Shown piece by piece: positions 26,822-35,176 of a DNA stretch of 64,000 nt. The DNA is from Candidatus Hydrogenedentota bacterium (lineage in GTDB: Bacteria > Hydrogenedentota > Hydrogenedentia > Hydrogenedentales > SLHB01). The translations under genes were made by a program, and so were the position numbers. Below the pieces are notes generated by a model. That model was not told the origin of the DNA and did not search any database. It worked only from the letters and a program-made list of their open reading frames with translations. The stretch covers positions 1-64,000 of the forward strand of contig JACRLJ010000002.1 of the NCBI GenBank assembly GCA_016215105.1. The letters are read 5' to 3'. The first letter of the stretch is position 1; each line of letters starts with the position of its first letter.

Positions 26822-28888
26822 TCATATCCATTGCGCCAACGTTTCTACGGTAATCCGTGGCAAGAATGCCTGGAGGCCAGGGGCGGCATTGAGCGCACGC
26901 TTTACTTGCCGAACGTCGGACTGAGAAAGACAAACCATAACTAGACTCGCTAAACTAGCGACCATGAAGTCCTTCTCGGCATTATCGCAAGCATTTGTGA
27001 GCGAAAGAGTCACCTCTACGCCAACCAGTCCACCGGTCGGGTCGACACCAACCACGTCGATTGCTTTTGATCCGAAGAAGCACTCCTTGCGCAAATCTCG
27101 GTACCCGCGCGCCCTCATCGAGCTCATGACCTCTTCAATACCGAAGGCATGCATGAATCCACCTTTACCATAAGACGGAATCGATCGCTGTAATGCAGCG
27201 GCCAACGTTGGCAGAGGCTCCAGCAGGATCGGCGCTCTACCCTTGATAGGAACCGACCACTCCCGCACCCATCGCAACGCAAGCAATTCATCCTTGGAGC
27301 GCTGAGCGGATCCGCCGCCGAGTCCAAGCCGCGCGTAGCGTACGTTGAGAAAATCCCAGGGATGGTCCAAAACGTCGGACGCCAGCGCCTTTGCCGTTTG
27401 AGAGATCTGACCGGGCATGCGCGCTGGAGCGGCGCCGGTGCCAAAGGGCGTGAGCGCCCGCTCAACTACCTGTAGAGGTACTCCTGGCCGCCACGGCAAA
27501 GCTGCGAGAACCGGCGCCATAAGACGTGCTCGATCGGCTTCGGTGAACGTTTGAGTTGGCGCGGGAAACTGCCGCACCGTGCCGGCAAACGGCCTGCTGT
27601 ACCTTCCGAGTTTTTCCCGGGCGACGAATTCCCCCCGCGCAGGACTCTGGAGCCGGTCCCAATGAGAGGGCGGAAGTCCCAGGGCATTCCCCATGGCTTG
27701 CAAGTCTTTTTGATGCGTGAGCGAACCTGTGTTAACGATCAGGTCGGACTGGCTGGATACTGCCAACGCCAAATCTGACGGGCTTTGTGATGAGGCGATG
27801 AAACGTAATCCGGCCTGGCGCGCGAGAAGATACATGTGAGACAACGGCATGGCGCCGTCTTTATCGAGGCCCTGTCCAAGGAATCGCTGGGCATCATCGA
27901 GGACGAGGACAAACTGGGGAGATGAGTCGTTCGGTCCGTGGCACTGTAGGTAGGCATGGAGCCAATGAATCAACCAGTCGATCAAGAATCGCGCCGCCCG
28001 GGAATCGTTAAGATTGGGTATCATCAAGGCGGTTCCGCCAGTACCGAACAGGGATTGTGGGTCCATTCCATAACTGGTATCCAGCAGCTGGCCAGTCGCC
28101 CGTATAGTGATGTCTATTGTTGTCTCCGCTCCTTCCAGGTATTTACTTTTTTCGCGCCTCACCGCTTCCAGAAGATTAAGAAGTGTGAAATGCGTTTCGG
28201 TCCCGCACTGCTGTGAATACGCATCGTAGAGGCTTTGAAGGCGGTCCGCGCAGCGGTGGAACAATACCCTCGAATACTGCAGATTCCAGTCTTGGGCGAA
28301 TATTTCGATCACGGTCCTGTTCCAGTCCGCCTGGGGAACACCGGGCGAATGAAATAAACACAAGCGCCATTCGTTCAGGAAAAGTACCCGCTGGAAAACG
28401 CGCGGATCGACGAGCAGCCGCGCCACATCCACTTTCGGCGTGACGTACAGAAACGGAATCTTGCCGGAAAGTTGATGAAGGATGACGTACAATAAATTCG
28501 TCTTGCCCGACCCCGTGGAACCAGTGAGCAAAACGTGTGGCAGCGAGGACAACGGGATTGACCAATCCAAGCCAGTCTCACGGATACGACCAATTGCATT
28601 GTCCCCACGCTGCAACCCGCTTTCGAGACCTGGGTAAGGACGGAGCGCGTCGGGGTCGAGGACAGCTCGCACACGAAAAGAGTGCAAGACCTGTACGAGA
28701 AGTTCCATCGCCGCAGAGTCCTTAGGATCGGCTTCAAGAGCTCCGAACAAAGCTTGGACCATGAAATTCTGCCAAGCCCCCAACTCCTGTGCTTCGTCCA
28801 TCAGTAGCGCGAGCAAGTGCGAAGGGTCAGACGAACCACCTGGTGGATTCCCACGCCAAGGTTTATTCTGGGGGTTGTTCGGTTTCAT
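26822..28888 (-). CDS. HerA/VirD4-like ATPase with C-terminal nuclease-like domain
   Basis: About 688 residues. The central DUF87/HerA-type P-loop domain has Walker A GSTGSGKT (123-130) and Walker B QFVLVLDDAQRFL (about 320), plus FIASSQSP, the sensor-like motif of FtsK/HerA/VirD4 ATPases. These form hexameric DNA or protein pumps. The C-terminal 120 residues (from FGIEEVMSSMRARGYRD) include IDVVGVDP then VGVEVTLS, which looks like a PD-(D/E)XK nuclease core with the usual lysine replaced by threonine, so it may be inactive. The start is uncertain: ATGs at 28903 and 28888 lack clear ribosome binding sites and overlap the upstream gene. It is cotranscribed with zinc-ribbon, lipoprotein, PEGA, VWA and Hsp70-like genes. 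Confidence 0.75.
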   Translation of the reverse strand: MKPNNPQNKPWRGNPPGGSSDPSHLLALLMDEAQELGAWQNFMVQALFGALEADPKDSAAMELLVQVLHSFRVRAVLDPDALRPYPGLESGLQRGDNAIGRIRETGLDWSIPLSSLPHVLLTGSTGSGKTNLLYVILHQLSGKIPFLYVTPKVDVARLLVDPRVFQRVLFLNEWRLCLFHSPGVPQADWNRTVIEIFAQDWNLQYSRVLFHRCADRLQSLYDAYSQQCGTETHFTLLNLLEAVRREKSKYLEGAETTIDITIRATGQLLDTSYGMDPQSLFGTGGTALMIPNLNDSRAARFLIDWLIHWLHAYLQCHGPNDSSPQFVLVLDDAQRFLGQGLDKDGAMPLSHMYLLARQAGLRFIASSQSPSDLALAVSSQSDLIVNTGSLTHQKDLQAMGNALGLPPSHWDRLQSPARGEFVAREKLGRYSRPFAGTVRQFPAPTQTFTEADRARLMAPVLAALPWRPGVPLQVVERALTPFGTGAAPARMPGQISQTAKALASDVLDHPWDFLNVRYARLGLGGGSAQRSKDELLALRWVREWSVPIKGRAPILLEPLPTLAAALQRSIPSYGKGGFMHAFGIEEVMSSMRARGYRDLRKECFFGSKAIDVVGVDPTGGLVGVEVTLSLTNACDNAEKDFMVASLASLVMVCLSQSDVRQVKRALNAAPGLQAFLPRITVETLAQWI

Positions 28889-29309
28889 GGTCACCGTGGA
28901 CATCGAAGAGAGGCCAAACCAGGATTGCGAAAAGAGTACGCCAGAAGCCGCCGCCTCGGCGTTGACGCAACCGCTTGGATCTGCAACGAAGGCAAATGTG
29001 ATCCGCACATACATACCGCTGCGCGCGAGTCAGACGGACCCACAACGATCGCGCACAGGCGGGGCAGATGCCGGCGACTCTTGAAAGTGATGAGCAACGG
29101 CATCCGCAGGCGAGAACATAGTGATTTGCACTCTCGGTCGTGACGACTTCATTGCCATTTATGTCCCAATATGTGCGCTCCTGCATCGAGAACTCCGTGT
29201 TCGTAGTAACAGGCTTGGGGGATATTTGCCCTGTCTTCTTTCGGGTCCGTCCCATCAGCGTATTTCCGAGACGCTGCCGTAACGTTTGATAGGGGTCTGG
29301 TTGGCTCAT
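28863..29309 (-). CDS. Zinc-ribbon protein with hydrophobic C-terminus
   Basis: A 148-residue protein with several cysteine motifs: CGCRC, CPACA and CADHICLRC, in the pattern of a treble-clef or zinc ribbon (about 66-112). A hydrophobic patch (FWRTLFAILVWPLF) follows near the C-terminus. The family is unknown to me. Its stop overlaps the start of the HerA-like gene and it lies 10 bases after the lipoprotein gene, so it should be made with both. A role as adaptor between the ATPase and another partner is possible. Confidence 0.6.
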   Translation of the reverse strand: MSQPDPYQTLRQRLGNTLMGRTRKKTGQISPKPVTTNTEFSMQERTYWDINGNEVVTTESANHYVLACGCRCSSLSRVAGICPACARSLWVRLTRAQRYVCADHICLRCRSKRLRQRRGGGFWRTLFAILVWPLFDVHGDHETEQPPE

Positions 29310-29319
29310 GGATTACTCC

Positions 29320-30021
29320 TCACTTCGTTCGGGTCCGCAGGACGCGATACGCCCGGCACACCTCAGTTGGAAAGACATCGATACGGGGGGAAACCTGGGG
29401 GTCAGTCTGAATTGCCAGTGTTAGGAAGCTCACACACTCCCGCGGCCGGCTGACGAGATATGCGGCGGAGGCCGCGAACAGGAGGGCCGAGGCCTTATCG
29501 TGGTCGAACACATGTACGTCATCCATGAGGCGCAGGGTTTGCGCCATGACCTCCTCATAGTGAAAGTGCCCGTAGAGATCGGCAACCTCGGTGAGAGTGT
29601 CATGATCGCCTGCAAGCGATTCTTGATTCGGCCGTTCCGTGCTGCCGGATCCTTTTCTCGACTCCGACGCAGTGTCCCGCGGTGATGAGAACGCATCTTC
29701 CTGGCGGAGATTAGGAGGCCGCGCGCCGGACTGTTCACCCGAACTCTCAGACGAGTCTGAAGCGGGATTCGAAGTCGCAGCCGAGCGGATATTTGCGCTC
29801 GCCGACTCAGGCGGATCTGGTACGTGTTCCGGAGTTCCGCGAGGTATGGCCATCCCCGGCTCCAAATCGGTAGGTTGTGGGCGGCGAGACCAGATACCTG
29901 TTCCTTCCAAGAATTGCGCGGCCAGTGGCGACTTCGACGACACGTTGTCCAACATGGTCGTACATCCGGTCAAGAGCAGAAGGCCCAACCCGGCCGCTGA
30001 TATGTAGCGATTTCTTTTCAT
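29320..30021 (-). CDS. Lipoprotein
   Basis: A 233-residue protein with a lipoprotein signal: a basic start, then GLGLLLLTGC with Cys20 as the lipidated residue. A disordered Ser/Pro/Glu-rich region (50-130) precedes a C-terminal helical domain (HYEEVMAQTLRLMDDVHVFD, then SALLFAASAAYLVSRPREC) that looks like TPR helices. The ATG overlaps the PEGA gene stop (ATGA), so the two should be translated together. This places part of the module outside the cytoplasmic membrane. Confidence 0.7.
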   Translation of the reverse strand: MKRNRYISAAGLGLLLLTGCTTMLDNVSSKSPLAAQFLEGTGIWSRRPQPTDLEPGMAIPRGTPEHVPDPPESASANIRSAATSNPASDSSESSGEQSGARPPNLRQEDAFSSPRDTASESRKGSGSTERPNQESLAGDHDTLTEVADLYGHFHYEEVMAQTLRLMDDVHVFDHDKASALLFAASAAYLVSRPRECVSFLTLAIQTDPQVSPRIDVFPTEVCRAYRVLRTRTK

Positions 30022-31061
30022 GGGAATGCGCCCTCGTTCATAGTGGCTTCACCACTATCCAAGAAGACCTTGATGACATATGATTTGTCCGGATCGAAGG
30101 ACGCCTGTAATCTGAGCGCCGTCGGCGAAGCCCTTGCCACAAGCTCGAGAGTGTGGAAGCCAGGCGCCAAGAGAAAGGGCTGGGGCCGCGGCGCCTCACC
30201 GCAATACACCCCATCGATGTACACATCCGCCACCGGATGACACAGAATCCAGACTCGATCATTATCCGGTGTTGGAGCGAATGGCTCAGGTTCCAGGAAG
30301 TCGAGTGTCTGCATAGAAGCGAATTCGTCTTGAACACCATCTCCTGCGAACGGAACCGTTCTAGGCGCGCGCCGCGGAATCGGCGCAACGTCACGGACGT
30401 CATGAAGGTGATTCGCGGGCTCGCCCCAACCGGCAGCCCAAGCCGCAGGTTCCTCACGGCGCTTCGTGCCCCATGACATCAGCGCCACCAGGATTACGCC
30501 GGCAATCATAGCCACGTATAGCCAGCGATTGGGCCAAACGCGTCTGCCGAACGAATTCCACACTGTAGACCACCGCCAAGGCACGGTCGGAGGTGGTGCT
30601 GGAGTGGGTACTTGTTGTGTGGCCGTCTGAACCCTTGGAGGTCGTGATACCCCGCGTGCGGGCGCTTGCGAGCTGGTTCCGGCTGTGGTGTTGGGGGCTC
30701 GCGGCGCAGACGGAATAGGCGCGGGCCCCGCTGGTGAGGGCCTCGGCGCTGTCGCCATGGGGGGTGTCGGCGCTGGTTTAGACAACGGCGGTCGTACCGG
30801 CGCAGTGGTGGCCTGCTGCGTAGTCACCTTCACGGGCATTGCTGTCGCCGGGGCTGCGGGACCCAGCGGCAATAAGACATTGAACGCCTCCTGGTACGCC
30901 GCCATCTGCCGGATCACCTGGTCCCGGTCCACCTGACTTGAGGGCCTTAGCATCCGCACTTGCGCGGACACGACCTTCTTCTGCAACAGCGCCCGCAACA
31001 CATCAGCCGTTGCAGGCGGCGCCGAAAGGCCCAAAGTCTGAAGCGCCTGTTGCGGTGTCAT
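30018..31061 (-). CDS. Membrane protein with degenerate J-like N-terminus and PEGA domain
   Basis: A 347-residue protein in four parts. Residues 1-65 resemble a J domain in helix pattern (ALQTLGLSAPPATADVLRAL through QEAFNVLL) but have no HPD motif. A long Pro/Ala/Thr-rich linker (70-160) follows, then one transmembrane helix (about 180-198: LYVAMIAGVILVALMSW). The C-terminal part contains a PEGA domain (ILCHPVADVYIDGVYCGEAP then LLAPGFHTLELV), normally extracytoplasmic. Its ATG lies six bases after the VWA stop. A J-like domain beside an Hsp70-like gene suggests coupling of the chaperone-like ATPase to the membrane, though without HPD it may not stimulate ATP hydrolysis in the standard way. 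Confidence 0.65.
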   Translation of the reverse strand: MTPQQALQTLGLSAPPATADVLRALLQKKVVSAQVRMLRPSSQVDRDQVIRQMAAYQEAFNVLLPLGPAAPATAMPVKVTTQQATTAPVRPPLSKPAPTPPMATAPRPSPAGPAPIPSAPRAPNTTAGTSSQAPARGVSRPPRVQTATQQVPTPAPPPTVPWRWSTVWNSFGRRVWPNRWLYVAMIAGVILVALMSWGTKRREEPAAWAAGWGEPANHLHDVRDVAPIPRRAPRTVPFAGDGVQDEFASMQTLDFLEPEPFAPTPDNDRVWILCHPVADVYIDGVYCGEAPRPQPFLLAPGFHTLELVARASPTALRLQASFDPDKSYVIKVFLDSGEATMNEGAFP

Positions 31062-31067
31062 GTCCGG

Positions 31068-31721
31068 TTACGAGTCGACACTGAGCATGCCGGTCGCGAT
31101 ACGCGCGAAAGTGCGGCGAATTTCGTCGCCGTCGCCCAAGAAGCGGTAATGGTCGGGCGTTGTGGCGATCTGGCGCAGGAACTGCTCATCCACTTCCTGC
31201 CGCGTTTGCGCTACGCCGAAGGAGAGAATGATCACGCCGCGCTCTTTGAGGAATCCCGCACATTCCAACGCTGGGGCGGTTTTCTCATCGTGGCCGTCGC
31301 TATAGCAAATGAGCCTAGTGACTATCGGTTTGTACACGTCGGAAAGGCCCAGGTCGCGCTCATCAATCAGATCTAGAGCGATGCGCAACCCGCCCGCCAT
31401 ACGGGTACCACCACCGCACATGTCCTTCGCTTTCTTCAGGGCGCAACACAGCGGCTCGTATCCGTCCACCACATTCTCCAGCCCACAGAAGATTTTGGCC
31501 GTGGTTCCGTAAGCGATCACCGCCAAACGGTCCAGCGGGCGCTGATCTCGCTTAATCGCCAGGGCTGCGAGGCTGGCCGCGTACATTAGGTCTCGTTTGG
31601 ACTTACTCGGTTCAAAGCCCTTGCCACTCATACTTCCGCTGACATCCTTCAAGAGGATGTCGTGGAAGATACAATTCCCGGTCATTTCGGGGTTCGCGAA
31701 ACGTGTTCTGTCCATGTTCAT
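31068..31721 (-). CDS. VWA-domain protein
   Basis: A 217-residue protein that is almost entirely a von Willebrand factor A domain. The MIDAS motif DVSGSMSG lies near residue 27, GGTRM (about 117) supplies the Thr and YSDGHDE (about 151) the Asp. There is no signal peptide or membrane segment, so it is probably cytoplasmic. AAGGAG nine bases upstream supports the ATG at 31721. VWA proteins of this type are metal-dependent adaptors, often partnered with MoxR ATPases. Here its neighbours are Hsp70-like and PEGA proteins. Confidence 0.85.
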   Translation of the reverse strand: MNMDRTRFANPEMTGNCIFHDILLKDVSGSMSGKGFEPSKSKRDLMYAASLAALAIKRDQRPLDRLAVIAYGTTAKIFCGLENVVDGYEPLCCALKKAKDMCGGGTRMAGGLRIALDLIDERDLGLSDVYKPIVTRLICYSDGHDEKTAPALECAGFLKERGVIILSFGVAQTRQEVDEQFLRQIATTPDHYRFLGDGDEIRRTFARIATGMLSVDS

Positions 31722-31760
31722 GATTCCAAACTCCTTTCATTGTGCATTTGTGCAACGGAA

Positions 31761-31789
31761 GGCCGTGGACTCCCAGGCGGCCCACGGCC
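31761..31789. promoter_or_regulatory. Stem-loop between Hsp70-like and VWA genes
   Basis: GGCCGTGG and CCACGGCC form an eight-base stem around a 13-base loop in the space between the two genes, upstream of the VWA ribosome binding site. It has no following T-run on the minus transcript. It may set relative expression or mRNA stability. Confidence 0.5.
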
Positions 31790-31828
31790 ACTCCGTATAC
31801 GCAAGATCACGACAGCATTTGCGGCGCG

Positions 31829-33288
31829 TCAGCCCAAGTGGCTCTTAGTAACGGCGGCCGCCGTATGGGCCTGACCTTGAATCTCCTTGCCAGAGAAGGT
31901 GTCCACGGCGCGGACGCTTGCCAAAGCCGAAGTGTCCACATCCAACTCAACACGCACTCGCTCGTCCGTGGGTCCGGCGGGCAAGTCGTGCAACGGGAAC
32001 CGCGCCAACTCAGTCGCGTCGGACGGGTCACAGTTCGCTTTGCCTTGCAGCACGACGATATCCGCGCTGTCAACGCCCTCGGCGCCACCGATCAGGCCAA
32101 ACGTTGTGCTCGCCGTGGCTGGCAACGCCGTGCCCTGTGGAATCATGGCTGCCAACTGCTCACGCATCGTTCGGGTATTCACTGCAAGCACGCCGAGCGC
32201 CTGCCCCAGGACCTCGCGAAGGACTACGTTTCCCTTCAACTGATACTCCGGCGCCATACCTTGAAGGGCGACGTCACCGACCGCGATACGCTCTTGGACT
32301 TTGATGGCTATGGCGTCTACCGCGCCCATGACGACGCATTTGTCCACATCAAAGTCCTTCATAGCCTTTGCTGAACCGAACTTTACTTCGATATTTTCGC
32401 GAAGGTACCGTACCCGAGAGCCGCCGCCGACACTGGCCACACCATCGACTTCATCGGGTGTGATTTGCGCCTGGCTCAACGCTTCGTCCACGAGCGCCAG
32501 AATGTCTTGACAGAGATCGGCGATTAATTGGTTAAACGCAGACAGGGTCAGGGGGATATCCAACAACTTGTCCTTGGCCCGAATGGTTAACGTAACGGAA
32601 TCGCGGGACGATAAGTCCTGTTTGCAGGTTTCGGCTTCCGATTCGATGATGACGATATCTCTGGAATCCTCTTCGGGATCGAGAGCCACGCCGTGTTGGG
32701 AAGCATAATCCAGACAGTACTCCACGATTCTGCTTGTGACTTCTCGTCCGCCTCTGTCGTCACGGCCCGCTGTTGCCAGAATTGTTATGGTGTGGCCGTC
32801 GTCTTCCGAGCGCACCACTGATACGTCCGTCGTTCCCGCGCCAATATCCACGATGACGTAGACGCCGTTTTTGCCCTTGGCGACTGCGATTACCGCCGCC
32901 GAGGGTTCGTTGATGGTTCCCAACGGTCTGAATGTGGCTTGTTCCACGACTTCCAGGGAGGCACGTCTCTGCTGGTCATTGAAACATGCAGGAACACATA
33001 CCAATACGCCTGCGATGGACTCACCCGTGACCTCTTCATTGCGGTGCGCCCGAATAACGGCTTGTCCGGGTCGCCATCCTCGAACGCTATCGCGGTGGGT
33101 GTGCACATCAGACCCTCGCGGTCCGCGAGAACCACGATCTGGCCCAAAGCGTTCACAAATGCAATCAGCGTGGTGCCATTGCCAAGGTCAATCGCCATGA
33201 AAAGACCTTTGTGCTTCGGAGGGCGCCCACGCTTCTTTTTTTGGACGGATTCGTCCGGAGTTAATTGATCGGAATCTGAGTTGCTCAT
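31829..33288 (-). pseudogene. Hsp70-like ATPase gene interrupted by a frameshift
   Basis: The 5' frame (from 33288) begins with a basic stretch and then AIDLGNGTTLIAFV, the phosphate-1 loop of Hsp70/actin ATPases, continuing to FGRTA near 33055. From there similarity continues in the frame shifted by one base: VCVPACFNDQQRRAS, INEPSAAVIA, VDIGAGTTDVSVV (phosphate 2) and VGGGSRVRYLRE (adenosine loop), then a substrate-domain-like C-terminus to 31829. Joined, the product is about 485 residues. The segment between FGRTA and the VCVPA strand is about 50-60 residues shorter than in DnaK, so part of lobe IB is missing. A one-base indel is enough to restore the frame: it may be a sequencing error, a real mutation or recoding. 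No classical slippery heptamer is seen. Confidence 0.75.
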
Positions 33289-33551
33289 GCCTTGTCCTCC
33301 TTCTTCGTGTTCACTGGTTTCGGTGAATACTTCAAGACGGTTACGTGAGCAGTGCGGAACACCAGTCCGTTTCGCATGAAACCGCGGCGGCTCATTTCCA
33401 CTACCCGCCCATCCTCCTCCGGCAGATGGGTAATCTGAACCCGAACGGGAAGGTGCAGGTTGTAGTCCACGCGTTCGGGATAGGGCAGCGCCACTATGCC
33501 CAACTCGGCCAAACGTTCAAGATTGGTTTGGATGATATTCGTCAGAGTCAA
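33285..33551 (-). CDS. Small hypothetical protein, possibly the 3' part of a frameshifted gene
   Basis: An 88-residue frame that starts at a TTG overlapping the TGA of the 48-residue frame upstream (TTGA) and ends in an ATGA overlap with the Hsp70-like gene. Its content (VRVQITHLPEEDGRVVEMS, then GLVFRTAHVTVLKYS) is protein-like, beta-rich. Either it is coupled to the upstream frame, or both are halves of one gene of about 136 residues broken by an indel. Confidence 0.5.
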   Translation of the reverse strand: MTLTNIIQTNLERLAELGIVALPYPERVDYNLHLPVRVQITHLPEEDGRVVEMSRRGFMRNGLVFRTAHVTVLKYSPKPVNTKKEDKA

Positions 33552-33694
33552 TCGCTCAAGTACCGCAGGTGCGCTTCCATCACGCTGTCGTCCCCGGATT
33601 TCCGAAGCGTATCCACGTTGCAAGGAACTTCCCCTGCTGCTATTTCGTCGCGCGCAAAACAGAGCGGGTCGCCAAATTTCAGTTGAGATTCCAT
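33548..33694 (-). CDS. Small 48-residue protein
   Basis: A short frame with a good ribosome binding site (GGAGGAG, then TA, then ATG). The product starts MESQLKFGDPLCFARDEIAA and contains NVDTLRKSGDDSV. It ends in the TTGA junction described for the next gene and may be the 5' part of that gene. Confidence 0.5.
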   Translation of the reverse strand: MESQLKFGDPLCFARDEIAAGEVPCNVDTLRKSGDDSVMEAHLRYLSD

Positions 33695-33711
33695 TACTCC
33701 TCCTTCTTCCG

Positions 33712-33840
33712 CTAGCCGTACGGCCTCTTACGTGGGTGGCTATGGGGGCGCAAGACTGTGGCGGCTGTCTTGGCCACAATCTCCCGCAATGCCATCGGAT
33801 CGTGGGGGTCGGGTAAGTCCAGGTCTTCGGTAGTTTCCAT
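33712..33840 (-). CDS. Tiny 42-residue protein
   Basis: An ATG at 33840 follows AAAGGAGGT by 10 bases. The product is METTEDLDLPDPHDPMALRE and then IVAKTAATVLRPHSH followed by a basic end. It lies 17 bases before the next small gene in the same direction. No family recognised. The strong ribosome binding site is the main evidence. Confidence 0.45.
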   Translation of the reverse strand: METTEDLDLPDPHDPMALREIVAKTAATVLRPHSHPRKRPYG

Positions 33841-34000
33841 GTGCCTAGGTACCTCCTTTCATACGGCTCAGCTGAGGGTTCTCTGGAACGAAGGCGACGA
33901 CCACCAGGGGCTTCAAACTACCCTTGATCCACCTCGTCCCATTTGCTACTGACGGATGAACAAGGCAATCCGTCCGCATGCGGTCTTCGCCAGTGCTCGA

Positions 34001-34306
34001 TTACAGCGAAAACGGTTGGGTTAGGCGGGCGCTTGTCACCAGAATTGGCTCGTCGACGTCCGCCGCGCGCGCCGTTCCGAGTATGTCTGGAAATACGTTT
34101 CCGAGAAGCTCTCTTCCGTCCTGCAAGGCAAGATTCAGACGCGCGTGCCAGCGCGTTGGACGTAACCACCGCGCAAGAAATGCGCTCAATAGCTTTGCCG
34201 GTGCAGTTTGAAAATGCAGTATTAGACGCCCTTTGGCACTGTCCAATACGACGGGCCAATGCGGTACAAAACATAGCGCGAAGTCACAATCGCATTGAAT
34301 CGCCAT
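34001..34306 (-). CDS. Hypothetical protein
   Basis: A 101-residue protein starting at an ATG with AGGAGAG six bases upstream; the open frame further upstream is probably untranslated leader. The sequence (FVPHWPVVLDSAKGRLILHF, then LLSAFLARWLRP) is hydrophobic in places but has no clear membrane helix. It follows a GC-rich stem-loop and precedes the Hsp70-like operon genes. Function unknown. Confidence 0.55.
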   Translation of the reverse strand: MAIQCDCDFALCFVPHWPVVLDSAKGRLILHFQTAPAKLLSAFLARWLRPTRWHARLNLALQDGRELLGNVFPDILGTARAADVDEPILVTSARLTQPFSL

Positions 34307-34367
34307 CGTCTTTCTCTCCTCAGGCTCCGCGTCCGGCCTTTCACATGAGTCGCCGCTGACAACACAA

Positions 34368-34400
34368 GGCCGCGGCTGGATACTGAGACCATCCGCGGCC
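34368..34400. promoter_or_regulatory. GC-rich stem-loop in leader of the 101-residue gene
   Basis: GGCCGCGG and CCGCGGCC form an eight-base perfect stem around a 17-base loop, extendable at its base. It lies between the sigma-like gene and the next gene on the minus strand, so it could attenuate transcription from the sigma gene. Confidence 0.5.
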
Positions 34401-34471
34401 CTGCTATGAACTATTGTCGAATCTGTCTGCCGAACCGTCCGGTTCTCAGGTCCGGCCAATAACCCGTGAAC

Positions 34472-35176
34472 CTACGTGAGATACTCACCGAGAACGGGGA
34501 GCTCCTTACGGATGCGGTCAAACGCTTCTTTCCGGCGCTTGTACGCCTGCGTTCGTGAAGGCTTGATGGGCCAGTCTTTTTTCCCGATCTCGTACCCTTT
34601 CATGTCGTGGAGTTCGGCGACCCTTACACCTACCGAAGACTCCTGCGCGGCATGCTCCAAGGCCAGTTTCACGTCTAAGCGCCGCACGAGAGCGTGGATT
34701 TCCGCCATTCCGGCACGCGCTTCATGATTGAGGATGGCGTCCTGAATCGCGTCGTCGTCACCTTCGCAATCGCCAAAGTCGTGAAGGAAATCTGCTGTGA
34801 CTTGGCGACCGTTCTTTTGGCTCAACGTGATGGCCAGCCTCTTTGCGACCTTGTAGACCCATGTGTACTGTCCCCGTGCTTTAGGAACCCTGATGGGACA
34901 GCTCCAAGCGCGATAAAACGTTTCCTGCGCCAGGTCTTCACGGTCTTCCTTGCTCAATCCGAACGAGCGGGAGACGAAGAACACCACGCTCGCCAAGACC
35001 AAGAGAAAACTCTTCAAATGTTCCAGAAAATCCGCCTCATCCGTGAAGGTATCGTTTTTCTCGGGCTTGCGTTTGCGCGCCTTCGACGCTGAACCATGCG
35101 CAACGGACTTTTTGGGGGTTGAATTCTTCTTACGGGAACCTCTTTTCTTCCTTTTCGTTACGGTGAGGATAGACAC
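34472..35176 (-). CDS. ECF-like sigma factor
   Basis: About 234 residues from a GTG start at 35176 with AAGGAAG upstream. A very basic N-terminal extension of about 40 residues (TKRKKRGSRKK) precedes a sigma region 2-like domain (FGLSKEDREDLAQETFYRAW, then YTWVYKVAKRLAITL). A region 4-like helical part follows (KLALEHAAQESSVGVRVAEL, then SRTQAYKRRKEAFDRIRKEL). Extracytoplasmic-function sigma factors direct RNA polymerase to a small set of promoters. It is the first gene of the minus-strand arm and may switch on that operon. Region 4 is divergent and no anti-sigma factor is evident next to it, though the membrane PEGA protein could sense signals. Confidence 0.72.
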   Translation of the reverse strand: MSILTVTKRKKRGSRKKNSTPKKSVAHGSASKARKRKPEKNDTFTDEADFLEHLKSFLLVLASVVFFVSRSFGLSKEDREDLAQETFYRAWSCPIRVPKARGQYTWVYKVAKRLAITLSQKNGRQVTADFLHDFGDCEGDDDAIQDAILNHEARAGMAEIHALVRRLDVKLALEHAAQESSVGVRVAELHDMKGYEIGKKDWPIKPSRTQAYKRRKEAFDRIRKELPVLGEYLT

